The notes: generated by a model not told the origin, from the sequence alone. A DNA stretch of 64,000 bases from Flavobacteriaceae bacterium (GCA_947448525.1 CANFNV010000008.1:31706-95705); one strand, 5' to 3'. Shown: positions 1 through 9,060, counted from the stretch's first letter. A program made the numbers and translations.

Positions 1-15
1 ATTAAATTTACCGCA

Positions 16-1101
16 ATGAGCATCACAAAACACAATTGGTCTAAAGAAGAAATCATCGCAATATACAACAAGCCGATGATGGATTTATTGTATGAAGCAG
101 CAACTATTCATAGAGAACAGCATGATCCAAACGTAGTTCAAGTATCTACCTTATTATCTATAAAAACGGGAGGTTGCCCAGAAGATTGTGGTTATTGTCC
201 GCAAGCTGCTCGTTATCATACCAAAGTTGAAGGAAACGATTTGATGAGTGTGAGCCAAGTAAAAGCACAAGCTTTACGAGCCAAATCTAGCGGTTCTTCT
301 CGTGTATGCATGGGTGCCGCATGGCGAAATGTAAAAGACGGACCAGAATTTGACGATGTTCTAGAAATGGTTCGTACCATCAATAAGTTGGATATGGAAG
401 TTTGTTGTACGTTGGGTATGCTTACCGAAAATCAAGCGCAACGTTTGGCAGAAGCCGGATTGTATGCCTACAACCATAATTTAGACACATCTGAAGACTA
501 TTATAAAGAAGTGATTTCTACTCGCGGTTTTGAAGACCGTTTGCAAACCATTGATAACGTTCGTAAAACCAATGTTACCGTTTGTAGCGGTGGAATTATC
601 GGAATGGGGGAATCTGTTGAAGATCGTGCGGGCATGTTAGTGGCACTTTCTACATTAAACCCACAACCGGAATCGGTGCCAATAAACGCCTTAGTAGCGG
701 TTGAAGGAACGCCAATGGAAAATGAAAAACCCATTGAAATTTGGGAAATGATTCGTATGGTGGCGACCACTAGAATTGTAATGCCCGAAACTCAAGTGAG
801 ATTGTCTGCTGGAAGAACTGAAATGTCTCGCGAAGGTCAGGCCATGTGTTTCTTTGCTGGTGCCAATTCTATTTTTGCTGGAGATAAATTATTGACCACT
901 CCTAACCCGGATGTGAATGACGACATGAAAATGTTTGAAATTCTTGGATTACAAGCTCAAAAACCATTCATAAAAGTAATGCAACCTAAAACCGTGGAAG
1001 CAGACGATTCTCAATTTCAATCGTTGGGCGAAAAACCAAAATGGACCAGACCAGAGCATAAAATTGAACGGAATTTAGAAGCATCTACCAAAGGAAAATA
1101 A
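16..1101 (+). CDS. bioB: Biotin synthase BioB
   Basis: Radical SAM enzyme that inserts sulfur into dethiobiotin, the last step of biotin synthesis, in the cytoplasm. The 361-residue product has the CxxxCxxC iron-sulfur motif in GGCPEDCGYC (Cys54, Cys58, Cys61), then the family segments YNHNLDTS and CSGGIIGMGE. Family members are usually 320-360 residues, so it looks complete. The C-terminal 30 residues are charged and variable. The ATG lies 15 bases into the window, so the promoter is not visible. It converges with the GH1 gene 43 bp away. No other biotin gene is in the window. Confidence 0.97.
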   Translation: MSITKHNWSKEEIIAIYNKPMMDLLYEAATIHREQHDPNVVQVSTLLSIKTGGCPEDCGYCPQAARYHTKVEGNDLMSVSQVKAQALRAKSSGSSRVCMGAAWRNVKDGPEFDDVLEMVRTINKLDMEVCCTLGMLTENQAQRLAEAGLYAYNHNLDTSEDYYKEVISTRGFEDRLQTIDNVRKTNVTVCSGGIIGMGESVEDRAGMLVALSTLNPQPESVPINALVAVEGTPMENEKPIEIWEMIRMVATTRIVMPETQVRLSAGRTEMSREGQAMCFFAGANSIFAGDKLLTTPNPDVNDDMKMFEILGLQAQKPFIKVMQPKTVEADDSQFQSLGEKPKWTRPEHKIERNLEASTKGK

Positions 1102-1144
1102 TAATTTTTGAACTTTTTTTAGAACTTCATTTTCTCCAAAAAAA

Positions 1145-2497
1145 TTACTCTTTGCTTTCTAAAAAATCTTTATACCACCAACCAGAATTTTTAATCGTTC
1201 GTTCTTGGGTAGAATAATCTATATAAACAAGTCCAAATCGTTGTTTGTAACCTTCAGCCCATTCAAAATTGTCGGTGAGTGACCAAACAAAATAACCCGC
1301 TACTTTGGAACTTATTTTCGTAGCATTTAAAACTTGTTCCAAATAAGATTTAATAAAATGACTTCGATGGGAATCATCGACAACACCATCAATAAATTCA
1401 TCTGGAAATGAAGCGCCATTCTCTGTAATCATTATTTTTTTGACTCCTTCGTAACTGTCAAATTTGATTATCATTTCGTAAATGGCTTCAGGATAAACCT
1501 CCCAATCCATAGCAGTATAATACACTTTTCGCTTATCCGCTGGGATGATTTTAGCATTCAAATAGGGTGTGAAAATAGAATGGGCAATAACCTCCCTTGT
1601 ATAATTTTGAATGCCAATAAAATCAAATGTAACTTTCATTAATTCATCATCCTCTGGCTGTGTATACTTTACTACTTTTTTCAAAAAAGGAAGTGTATCC
1701 ATAGGATAACCCAATCCAAGTGTGGGCTCTATAAAAAGTCTATTGAGCAATGCATCTACCCTATTCGCCGCTTCTGTATCTTTTAAAGAAATAGAATGAG
1801 GGGTGATGTAGGAACACGAGTAAGTAGTCCCAACTTGAGTTTCTGAGTCAATTGCTTTAATAGTGTTGTATCCAATTGCTTGACACAAAATTGCGTGATG
1901 CATCGCTGGAATAAAATTCTTGAATCCTTTTTTTCCAGGTGCGTGGATGCCCAGAAAATAACCTGCTCCCGTAAAAACCATTGGTTCGTTGAGCACCATC
2001 CAATGGCGAACTTTTCCTTTAAAAGCAGTAGCGCAGACTTGGGTAAATTCTTGAAACCATCCCAGTATTTGCCGATTTGTCCAACCGCCCTTTAACTCCA
2101 ATTCATGCGGTAAATCCCAATGATAAAGGGTAACGAAAGGTTCTATTCCATTTTCAAGACAACAATCAATTATTTTATGATAAAAATCGAGTCCTACCTG
2201 ATTAATTTCTCCTATCCCATGGGGTAAAATTCGCGACCATGATATGGAAAACCTGTAATTAGGAATCCCCATTTGTTTGATTAAAGCGATATCAGTTTTA
2301 TAATTTTCATAAAAATTGGAAGCTTCAAAATGAGTATCGTGGTTTAGAATCTTATTTTTTTCTGTTACAAATACATCCCAAATAGACAATCCTTTTCCAT
2401 CAACATCATAAGCGCCTTCTGTTTGCGTTGCCGAAGATGCTACTCCCCATAAAAAATGGTCGCCAAAATCTTTACTCGAGATTTTATGATTACTCAT
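1145..2497 (-). CDS. Glycoside hydrolase family 1 (beta-glucosidase-like)
   Basis: A 450-residue single-domain GH1 protein that probably hydrolyses beta-linked glucosides or galactosides. Seen: TLYHWDLPH near residue 123, the acid/base glutamate in LNEP (Glu171), the nucleophile in ITENGA (Glu359) and the aglycone-side segment DNFEWAEGY near the C-terminus. The catalytic set is complete. There is no signal peptide, so it should be cytoplasmic. It starts 2 bp after the stop of the glycosyltransferase gene, which places it last in a three-gene operon with a glycosyltransferase and an LpxH-like phosphoesterase. That context hints at a role in handling a glycolipid or an internal glycoside rather than a dietary sugar, but this is inference. 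Substrate cannot be read from the sequence. Confidence 0.93.
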   Translation of the reverse strand: MSNHKISSKDFGDHFLWGVASSATQTEGAYDVDGKGLSIWDVFVTEKNKILNHDTHFEASNFYENYKTDIALIKQMGIPNYRFSISWSRILPHGIGEINQVGLDFYHKIIDCCLENGIEPFVTLYHWDLPHELELKGGWTNRQILGWFQEFTQVCATAFKGKVRHWMVLNEPMVFTGAGYFLGIHAPGKKGFKNFIPAMHHAILCQAIGYNTIKAIDSETQVGTTYSCSYITPHSISLKDTEAANRVDALLNRLFIEPTLGLGYPMDTLPFLKKVVKYTQPEDDELMKVTFDFIGIQNYTREVIAHSIFTPYLNAKIIPADKRKVYYTAMDWEVYPEAIYEMIIKFDSYEGVKKIMITENGASFPDEFIDGVVDDSHRSHFIKSYLEQVLNATKISSKVAGYFVWSLTDNFEWAEGYKQRFGLVYIDYSTQERTIKNSGWWYKDFLESKE

Positions 2498-2499
2498 AT

Positions 2500-3540
2500 T
2501 TATTGGAATAAATTATAATTGTCAGATTCAAAACTGGTATTCATTTTTTTATTTCCAGCATGATTTTCAATAATCGTAGTTATAATTTCTTCCGTATTAT
2601 CTGGATAATCGACTTCAACAATAGCATCATCAGCAAGCCATTTTTTTATTTTAGGAATATTATCTATACTTAATTTTTTAATGACTGGAACACCCATTTC
2701 TTTTAGCATTGCTGCATTGCATGCTTGTTCGTATTGTTTTTTCATTGGAATTACCATTAATTTTTTCTTGAGATACAAGGCCTCACTAACGGTTCCAAAG
2801 CCTGCATTACATAACACTCCTTTGGATGAAGCTATACTTTTTAGAAATAATTCACTTTCAATTGGATAGACCGTTATGTTTTTTATTTTTTTTCCTTTAT
2901 TATAGTGTTTGGAAAAAACTTGCCAATTTTCAGTAAATAATAACCTTAAATGCTTAATGATTTGTTCGTCATCATAAGAAGGAAGATAGACCGTATAATG
3001 ACCTTCATGGGTTGGCGTTACTTCTCGCACCTGTTTTCTGATGATTGGGGTATAAACTGTTCCATCTAAACGTTTGAAATGGAATCCATAATTGTACGTA
3101 GTTGGTGCATAATTCTGTAAAACCAATTTACCAATTACGTCCTGTTTTTGGGGCTTTGGTGCCAACGGATGAAGCGTGGCAACCTGATTACTCAACCCAA
3201 TACATTCTTTCTTAGCTTTAATGGCTGCCCAACAAGAAATTGGCTCAAAATCACTAATGATTAAATCATACGGTTTTAAATCAAGTTTTTTTATTTCTTT
3301 TAGCAGTTTAATCGAATTCAATTTAACGAAGGTTTTCCAAAAATCGACGCCCCCTTTTTTTCCAAAAATAAAAGACAATCCTTTAAATCTATATTTTACT
3401 TCAAACGGCAACTCGATATCCGATTGGATGCCACTAACCAAAATATCTACTTCCCCTTTTTGTTGTAAGTAAGGTATAATTTCTATTGCTCTTGTGATGT
3501 GACCATTTCCTGTACCTTGAACGGCATATAATATTTTCAT
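2500..3540 (-). CDS. MurG-like family glycosyltransferase
   Basis: A 346-residue GT-B fold protein. The N-terminus MKILYAVQGTGNGHITRA is the glycine-rich first Rossmann motif of MurG/GT28-like enzymes, and the segment GVLCNAGFGTVSEAL near residue 245 is the C-terminal nucleotide-sugar site. Similar proteins are annotated in Bacteroidota simply as glycosyltransferase, near archaeal MJ1255. There is no signal peptide or clear membrane span, so it is probably a cytoplasmic or membrane-associated enzyme. It sits 2 bp after the phosphoesterase stop and 2 bp before GH1, so the three are co-transcribed. Acceptor and donor are unknown. MurG itself is unlikely because the murein cluster is not here. 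Confidence 0.85.
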   Translation of the reverse strand: MKILYAVQGTGNGHITRAIEIIPYLQQKGEVDILVSGIQSDIELPFEVKYRFKGLSFIFGKKGGVDFWKTFVKLNSIKLLKEIKKLDLKPYDLIISDFEPISCWAAIKAKKECIGLSNQVATLHPLAPKPQKQDVIGKLVLQNYAPTTYNYGFHFKRLDGTVYTPIIRKQVREVTPTHEGHYTVYLPSYDDEQIIKHLRLLFTENWQVFSKHYNKGKKIKNITVYPIESELFLKSIASSKGVLCNAGFGTVSEALYLKKKLMVIPMKKQYEQACNAAMLKEMGVPVIKKLSIDNIPKIKKWLADDAIVEVDYPDNTEEIITTIIENHAGNKKMNTSFESDNYNLFQ

Positions 3541-3542
3541 TA

Positions 3543-4421
3543 TTAAAATTTGATAGGAGTAACTAGTTCATTTGTTTGCAAAAAACCACCTAACATCTGA
3601 TGGAAAATTTCTTCGTTTTCCATTAATACCAAATCATCTTCATTATCGTTCATTTCTTTTTTAACAAATTCCTCAGCATTGTATTTATAAAGTGACCACT
3701 GTTTATTATGGTATTCTAATGCGGTCAAATTCTCAATCCAATCGCCCGAGTTTAGATATTCTACTTGTCCGGTTTCTGTTTTTATGGTTTTCATTTCTGG
3801 ATGATGAATGTGGCCGCACACCACAAAGTCATATCCGTTTGAAATAGCAATATCGGCGGCGGTTTTTTCAAAATCATTAATGAATTTAACGGCTTTTTTT
3901 ACACTGTTTTTAATATTTTTGGATAAAGATATTTTCTCTTTTCCCATTTTAACTGAAATCCAGTTGCAAAAAGCATTGATAAGAATAAGTAAATCATAAC
4001 CATGAGAACCCAGCTTAGTCAACCATTTGGAATGTTGCATCGTTACATCAAAAACATCTCCATGAAAAATCCATGTTTTTTTGCCGTCTAAGTCCAACAC
4101 CAATTTATTTTCTATGCTTAGTTTTCCCATTTTAAAACCCGCAAACTTCCGGAGCATTTCGTCGTGATTTCCCGTAATATAATATACTTTAGTACCTTTA
4201 CTAACCCAATTGATGATTTTGTGAACCACCTGCATGTGCGATTTTGGCCAGTATCTTTTACTGAATTGCCACATATCAATAATATCTCCATTCAACACCA
4301 CCATCTTGGGTTTGATGCTGCTCATGTAGTTCAAAAGTTCTTTACTCTGACAACCATACGTTCCTAAATGAATGTCTGAAATGACAACTAAATCGACATT
4401 TCTTTTTTTAATTTTTGCCAT
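3543..4421 (-). CDS. LpxH-like metallophosphoesterase
   Basis: A calcineurin-like phosphoesterase of the UDP-2,3-diacylglucosamine diphosphatase family. The metal-binding motifs are all visible: SDIHLG near residue 16, NGDIIDMW near 46, GNHDE near 82, HGD near 117 and GHIHHPE near 205. I place the start at the ATG at 4421 (MAKIKKRN); the longer frame begins with TTG two codons upstream. About 292 residues, longer than E. coli LpxH (about 240), so it may be a paralogue rather than the lipid A enzyme. It heads the operon with a glycosyltransferase and GH1, consistent with a nucleotide- or lipid-linked sugar substrate. That link is inferred. Confidence 0.85.
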   Translation of the reverse strand: MAKIKKRNVDLVVISDIHLGTYGCQSKELLNYMSSIKPKMVVLNGDIIDMWQFSKRYWPKSHMQVVHKIINWVSKGTKVYYITGNHDEMLRKFAGFKMGKLSIENKLVLDLDGKKTWIFHGDVFDVTMQHSKWLTKLGSHGYDLLILINAFCNWISVKMGKEKISLSKNIKNSVKKAVKFINDFEKTAADIAISNGYDFVVCGHIHHPEMKTIKTETGQVEYLNSGDWIENLTALEYHNKQWSLYKYNAEEFVKKEMNDNEDDLVLMENEEIFHQMLGGFLQTNELVTPIKF

Positions 4422-4735
4422 AAACAAATGAATTAAAAGCTATTAATAAAAATAAATTTGAAAATGTGTTGAAAATAATAACGCTAATTGTGGGGGTGGT
4501 GAAATCACAACAAAACGAAGAGGTAATTTTTTGTAAATCGGAAGAAAAGGATAAACTATTTTTCAACGGTATCTTTTTGACATATCAAAAATATTTTATC
4601 TGTGTTGCTTTTGGATTACCTTATCATTAAATTTAGGTTAAATAAACTCCTTTGGAATAAAATTTTATAGTTTTGGTAAGATTAACTAAATTATAAACGT
4701 TTAGAATTCTTTATTTGAAAAGGAAAGGCATAAAA
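4422..4735. other. Intergenic region without recognised gene
   Basis: This AT-rich stretch lies between the start of the LpxH-like gene and the terminator of the LamG gene. I see no RNA gene, no repeat and no convincing promoter box. A 54-codon plus-strand frame with a GTG start (4466-4630) is present but has no family resemblance and is not called. Confidence 0.5.
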
Positions 4736-4771
4736 AAGTCCTACTAAACCAGTGTTGATTTAGTAGGACTT
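4736..4771 (-). terminator. Rho-independent terminator of the LamG gene
   Basis: A perfect 13-bp stem (4736-4748 with 4759-4771) and a 10-nt loop, followed on the minus strand by a run of T from the A-tract at 4732-4737. It lies 22 bp after the stop of the minus-strand LamG gene. Confidence 0.9.
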
Positions 4772-4792
4772 GGTAATTAATAAACTACAATT

Positions 4793-5812
4793 TTATTGTA
4801 AAATAATTTTCTTGGTATTGACAAGTATCCCTTGCGCATTATAAATTTTTACAAAATATACCCCTTGACCACTCCAAGTGTTAAGCGGAACCACATATTG
4901 TTGCGTGTTCATAGGTTGATTAAATACTTCTTGACCCAATGTGTTGGTGATTACAATGTTCCAACCGCTAACATTAGCAAGAGTACCACAATCTATAGTG
5001 ATATGGTCATTAGCAGGATTTGGATAGATTGTTACGGTGTTAGCATACGTTGGCGGATTAAAACTTAATAAGCCGGTATTGATAACTAACGATTGGCAAG
5101 TAGAATCAGCATAATACAAATTGGTAATTTCTTGTTGGGTTAAGGCGCGATTCCAAATGCCGATGTCGTCTAGTAAACCATTCATTGTATTGTATGAAGG
5201 ATGATTCATTCTACCAAAATTTACATTTGATGCTAATCGTGGTAATCCACTAAAAATAAAATTACTAACTAAAACACCATTTATATAAAGCTTAGCATCA
5301 TTTGATTTAACAGAAAAACTAACATTAATCCAATTATTAACCCAATTATTATAATAGTATGATGTTGATTGATAAATTCCAGTTGAATTAATTGTCTCAA
5401 CCATTAAATAATCATTTCCAACAACATCCCAATTAAAATTTAATGACCCAATTGAAGAAGAATAAAACTCCATTAAACGTGGTTGAGTTTGACATCCTGT
5501 TGAGGTTTTATTTACCCAAAAAGAAACGGTATATTCATTTGTAAGATCAATTGTATTTGTATTAATATTTGCCGAAATATTAGTTTGACAGTTTATTCCT
5601 GAAAAATAATATGCATTACTAGTGTTTCCAAAACGGTCTGTATTCAAAGTAGCTCCGTTAACAGTTCCATTATTTCCATTACCACTAACATCGTTAGCAT
5701 TACTACTAAAAGGATAATATGCCAATAATCCATTAGTTGGTAAATAGCTCGGTACCTGCGAATAGAAAGAATTCAAACAAAGTAAAAAATAAAAGAGATA
5801 GAGTTTTTTCAT
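4793..5812 (-). CDS. Secreted LamG-domain protein with T9SS type A sorting domain
   Basis: A 339-residue exported protein. A signal peptide (MKKLYLFYFLLCLNSFYSQ) precedes a LamG/concanavalin-like lectin fold that begins GLLAYYPFSSNANDVSG and ends LDDIGIWNRALTQQEI, the hallmark start and finish of the domain in Bacteroidota. The last 80 residues are a type A sorting domain (IYPNPANDHITID, GVYFVKIYNAQG, final KKIILQ), so the type IX system should carry it to the surface or outside. A -7 element TAAATTTG lies at 5835-5842 and a strong terminator follows, so it looks monocistronic. The ligand is unknown; LamG folds often bind glycans. Confidence 0.9.
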   Translation of the reverse strand: MKKLYLFYFLLCLNSFYSQVPSYLPTNGLLAYYPFSSNANDVSGNGNNGTVNGATLNTDRFGNTSNAYYFSGINCQTNISANINTNTIDLTNEYTVSFWVNKTSTGCQTQPRLMEFYSSSIGSLNFNWDVVGNDYLMVETINSTGIYQSTSYYYNNWVNNWINVSFSVKSNDAKLYINGVLVSNFIFSGLPRLASNVNFGRMNHPSYNTMNGLLDDIGIWNRALTQQEITNLYYADSTCQSLVINTGLLSFNPPTYANTVTIYPNPANDHITIDCGTLANVSGWNIVITNTLGQEVFNQPMNTQQYVVPLNTWSGQGVYFVKIYNAQGILVNTKKIILQ

Positions 5813-5943
5813 AATTTTATGATTTAAGATTTTTCAAATTTAATGTCAAACAAAAATTTGTTCTGAAAATTCATTCCTAGAAATATATTCTAGTATTATT
5901 TTAAATTATAATTCTGAATTTCATTCGATTATTTAAAATAAAA

Positions 5944-5965
5944 AAATGTCTCAAAAGAGGCATTT
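5944..5965 (-). terminator. Rho-independent terminator of the kelch-protein gene
   Basis: A 9-bp stem with one wobble or mismatch position (5944-5952 with 5957-5965), an AAAA loop and a following minus-strand T-run. It lies 27 bp past the minus-strand stop at 5992. Confidence 0.75.
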
Positions 5966-5991
5966 AATTAGAATATTCTATGTTATATAAA

Positions 5992-7356
5992 TTATTTCAA
6001 AGTAAAATACAACGGATTTAATCTAATTTCTTTTATACGTTTGTCGATTTCGTTCTTTTGTATTAATATCAATGGACTTTCATTTTGTGTAACAATTGCA
6101 TTTAGTTTAACTAATAACGAAGAGAGAACCAAATCTCTTTTTTTAATTACATTGTTAACATTATCGGGACTTTCTTTTTCAAAAAAACTATTGAGTTGGT
6201 TGAGTTGGATAAACGTTGTATTGTTTTGAAATAAGAAAACCACTATTTTTTCTTCTAAAGAATCTAAATTGTTGATGATTTTGGATTTATAATACAATTT
6301 GTTTTGATTTTGGTTAAATATAAAACACTTCCCTTTTTTATTATTTAACCATTTGTATATTCCAAAAACTAGTAAAAGAGTTAAAACTAGTAATAGTATT
6401 GGAATTACATAGTCCTGCCAAGGAGAATAATACAATTTTTCGATTTTAATTGGATGTTTCAAAAACTGGGTTAATGGTAAAGATTCTAATTCTATTTTAT
6501 TAATACCCGATAAATATTGTACATAAATTAAAGAATTAGAAATAGAATCAAAATATAGTCCTGCAGGCTTACTAATAATATTTTTATTATAAAAATAAGA
6601 AGCGGTGTTGCTACTATAGTCAATTGATACTATGTTTTCCCCATTTACTAAATATAATTTTTTGTTAGCTTGAAATGTAAAAAAATTGTCTTTTGATTTA
6701 GTAATAAAGTCAGCAATTTTATTATTGTAAACTCCTAAATTTTGCCATTCCAAATTAGAGTAATTTAGGTACCAAATATTATGGTCTTTTTCGAAAGATG
6801 TTGTTAATTCTGTTTTCCAACCACCAAAGATAAAAACGCCTTTTTCATTATAATAGGTTAATGGGCCACTTCTTTCAATAGGCTTTTCCTCTTCATTATA
6901 ATATAATCTAAACCATTCCTTTGTTTTTATATCAAAACTTGTAATAATATTTTTTGAAGTAAATAATCCATAGCCTCCAAATAAACAAATTTGATTTTTA
7001 TAAACAAAAGGAGAAGCGCCGTATTGGTTTTTTTGTAAAAAAGAATTGTCAATTCGCACTATAGAATCGTTTCGATATTCTAAAACCGGACCGCATCCCA
7101 CATGAACTAAATAAGTATGGTTTTTTATATTGAAATGATAAGTATAGTTTTTTAAAACATCTGGATATTCGGTATGTTTTAGTTTAGTTGGGTTTTTCAG
7201 TTCGCCTTTATACACCAAAGAATCATTTACAATCGTAATAGGTTTTCCCGTTTTGGCATCTTGAAAAAAACAAATATTATCTGTTAAAGGTATAGATTGT
7301 GCCGATAATAGCGAAGCAGTGAGTAAAGCCCATAAACAGAAAAACTTTTGTAGCAT
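5992..7356 (-). CDS. Kelch-repeat membrane protein with possible winged-helix tail
   Basis: A 454-residue protein with an unusual layout. From the ATG at 7356 it has a signal peptide (MLQKFFCLWALLTASLLSAQ), then about 300 residues of kelch-like repeats (for example ICLFGGYGLF and GVFIFGGWK), one transmembrane helix near residue 320 (VIPILLLVLTLLLVFGIYKW) and a cytoplasmic tail of about 110 residues. The tail reads as an all-helix module (LDSLEEKIVVFLFQ, then a helix and a KKRD turn) that resembles a winged helix, ending NEIDKRIKEIRLNP. The longer frame starts at a TTG at 7374 that overlaps the -7 element TACATTTG (7372-7379), so the ATG is the real start. I infer a one-component sensor that spans the inner membrane. 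No family name is claimed. Confidence 0.75.
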   Translation of the reverse strand: MLQKFFCLWALLTASLLSAQSIPLTDNICFFQDAKTGKPITIVNDSLVYKGELKNPTKLKHTEYPDVLKNYTYHFNIKNHTYLVHVGCGPVLEYRNDSIVRIDNSFLQKNQYGASPFVYKNQICLFGGYGLFTSKNIITSFDIKTKEWFRLYYNEEEKPIERSGPLTYYNEKGVFIFGGWKTELTTSFEKDHNIWYLNYSNLEWQNLGVYNNKIADFITKSKDNFFTFQANKKLYLVNGENIVSIDYSSNTASYFYNKNIISKPAGLYFDSISNSLIYVQYLSGINKIELESLPLTQFLKHPIKIEKLYYSPWQDYVIPILLLVLTLLLVFGIYKWLNNKKGKCFIFNQNQNKLYYKSKIINNLDSLEEKIVVFLFQNNTTFIQLNQLNSFFEKESPDNVNNVIKKRDLVLSSLLVKLNAIVTQNESPLILIQKNEIDKRIKEIRLNPLYFTLK

Positions 7357-7371
7357 GTGAACATTTTTACA

Positions 7372-7379
7372 CAAATGTA
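7372..7379 (-). promoter_or_regulatory. -7 promoter element of the kelch-protein gene
   Basis: TACATTTG on the minus strand fits the Bacteroidota TAnnTTTG consensus and lies 15 bp before the ATG at 7356. No TTG -33 box was found 17-23 bp upstream. An imperfect inverted repeat (7379-7392 with 7424-7437) covers the upstream region. Confidence 0.55.
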
Positions 7380-7452
7380 GTAGTATTACCAGTTTTTAAT
7401 TTAAAAAATAATAGAATATGTATCTGGTAGTATTATTTTTTTAAATGTATTT

Positions 7453-8964
7453 CTAGTGCATATTCTTCAACTGCTCTAAATAATCCCGTTGGTTAGATAA
7501 TCTCGGAATCTTGTGTTGCCCTCCCAATTTGTCGTTTGCTGCTAACCAATCGTAAAATAAATTCTCGCGCGCTACATTAATTTTAAGTCGATTTAATGTC
7601 ATGTTATTGTAGCGTTTTGCCTCATAATCGGAGTTGACGGTTTGCAGCATTTCGTCTAGAATTTTTGCAAATAATGTAATGTCTTCCGGGGCTTTTTTAA
7701 ATTCAATCATCCATTCGTGAGCGCCTTTTTCTTTGCCTTTCATGAAAATTGGTGCCACCGTATAATCTTTTACATCACAATTCAATTGCGAACAAGTTTT
7801 GGCAATGGCTTGATCGGTATTTTCTACCATTAACTCTTCTCCAAAAACATTGATGTGGTGTTTGGTTCTTCCAGAAACACGAATTCTATAAGGATTTAAG
7901 GACGTAAACCGAACAGTATCGCCAATTAAATACCGCCACAAACCGGAATTGGTTGTAATTACCACCGCATAGTTTTTTAATAATTCTACTTCCGATAACG
8001 GAATTACTCTCTGATTGTCGGTTCCAAAAGTATCCATCGGAATAAATTCGTAAAAAATACCATAATCCAACATCAACAATAAATCATTGGAATAATTCAA
8101 ATCTTGAATAGCAAAAAAACCTTCAGATGCATTGTAAATCTCATAGTATTTGAAATCGGTATTGGGAATTATCTTTTGGTATTGTTCTCGATAGGGTTCA
8201 AAGTTGACTCCGCCATGAAAATAGACTTCAAGATTGGGCCACAATTCCATTAAATGCAAATTTCCCGTTTCAGATAAAATGCGATTCAGTAAAACCAGCA
8301 TCCACGAAGGAACTCCTGCAAAACTAGTTACATTTTCGCTTTTGGTTTCGTTGATAATCGCGGTAAGTTTGCTTTCCCATTCGCTCATTAGCGAAACTTT
8401 ATTGCTTGGGGTGCTGCTAAATTCGGCCCACATCGGCATATTTTCAATTAAGATAGCTGACAAATCGCCAAATGAAGTATTGTTGTTTTCGTAAATTTGA
8501 GAACTGCCCCCCAATCGCAAACTTTTACCTAAAAATAGTTCCGAGTTTTCATTGTTGTTCAAATACATGCACAACAAATCTTTACTGCCTTTATAATGAC
8601 AACCTTCGAGCGCACTTTCGCTCACCGGAATGAATTTGCTTTTGGCATTGGTCGTTCCGCTCGATTTGGCAAACCATTTAATAGGTTCATTCCAAAAAAC
8701 ATTCTGTTCCCCTTGGCGGGTGCGTTCGATTAATGGTTCTAATTCTTCGTAAGTGGCAACCGGAACTCTTTCACAAAATGTTTTATAACTTTTAATGGAT
8801 TCAAAATCATAGTGTCTCCCAAATTTCGTTTCTTCGGCCTGACGAATTAAGTGAAGAAGCAATTCTTCTTGTACTTCATTAGGGTATTTCAAAAACAACT
8901 CAATCTGATGAATGCGTTGCTTCAAAACCCAAGAGGCGATTGAATTGATTATTGGAAAAGGCAT
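7453..8964 (-). CDS. GH3 auxin-responsive-promoter family acyl-adenylating enzyme
   Basis: A 503-residue protein of the GH3 family, relatives of plant enzymes that adenylate a carboxylic acid and join it to an amino acid. Seen: KWFAKSSGTTNAKSKFIPVS near residue 98 (phosphate-binding loop), YEIYNASEGFFAIQD near 275 (acyl-adenylate site), and SGLWRYLIGDTVRFT near 343. Bacterial members are common in Bacteroidota but have no settled substrate. It has no signal peptide. A -7 element TATTTTTG lies at 9014-9021 on this strand. It is divergent from the DUF2797 gene across a 103-bp gap that holds 7-bp repeats. It should act in the cytoplasm; a role in auxin biology is not implied. Confidence 0.88.
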   Translation of the reverse strand: MPFPIINSIASWVLKQRIHQIELFLKYPNEVQEELLLHLIRQAEETKFGRHYDFESIKSYKTFCERVPVATYEELEPLIERTRQGEQNVFWNEPIKWFAKSSGTTNAKSKFIPVSESALEGCHYKGSKDLLCMYLNNNENSELFLGKSLRLGGSSQIYENNNTSFGDLSAILIENMPMWAEFSSTPSNKVSLMSEWESKLTAIINETKSENVTSFAGVPSWMLVLLNRILSETGNLHLMELWPNLEVYFHGGVNFEPYREQYQKIIPNTDFKYYEIYNASEGFFAIQDLNYSNDLLLMLDYGIFYEFIPMDTFGTDNQRVIPLSEVELLKNYAVVITTNSGLWRYLIGDTVRFTSLNPYRIRVSGRTKHHINVFGEELMVENTDQAIAKTCSQLNCDVKDYTVAPIFMKGKEKGAHEWMIEFKKAPEDITLFAKILDEMLQTVNSDYEAKRYNNMTLNRLKINVARENLFYDWLAANDKLGGQHKIPRLSNQRDYLEQLKNMH

Positions 8965-8970
8965 TTTTTA

Positions 8971-8998
8971 GAATTACGAATTATGAATTACGAATTAT
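8971..8998. repeat. Heptamer array, 4 copies of gaattac/gaattat
   Basis: Four adjacent 7-bp units alternate gaattac and gaattat just upstream of the GH3-family gene. A second 7-bp-phased array follows at 9033-9060. Confidence 0.85.
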
Positions 8999-9013
8999 GA
9001 TTTATAACTTTAC

Positions 9014-9021
9014 CAAAAATA
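9014..9021 (-). promoter_or_regulatory. -7 promoter element of the GH3-family gene
   Basis: TATTTTTG on the minus strand, 49 bp before the ATG. It fits TAnnTTTG. No clear -33 TTG was found at the usual spacing. Confidence 0.45.
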
Positions 9022-9032
9022 ACAAATTTTGT

Positions 9033-9060
9033 GGAACTTGAAACTTTAACCCTGAAACTT
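9033..9060. repeat. Heptamer array ggaactt/gaaactt
   Basis: Four 7-bp units in phase (ggaactt, gaaactt, taaccct, gaaactt), ending 7 bp before the DUF2797 ATG. The third unit is diverged. Confidence 0.65.

Noticed and set aside
1102..1144. Possible bidirectional terminator between bioB and the GH1 gene
   Set aside because: T-rich runs are present but I could not find a stable stem.
4466..4630. A 54-codon plus-strand frame with a GTG start in the gap upstream of the LpxH-like gene
   Set aside because: No family resemblance, no convincing promoter or ribosome site, and codon use similar to random AT-rich DNA. It may be chance.
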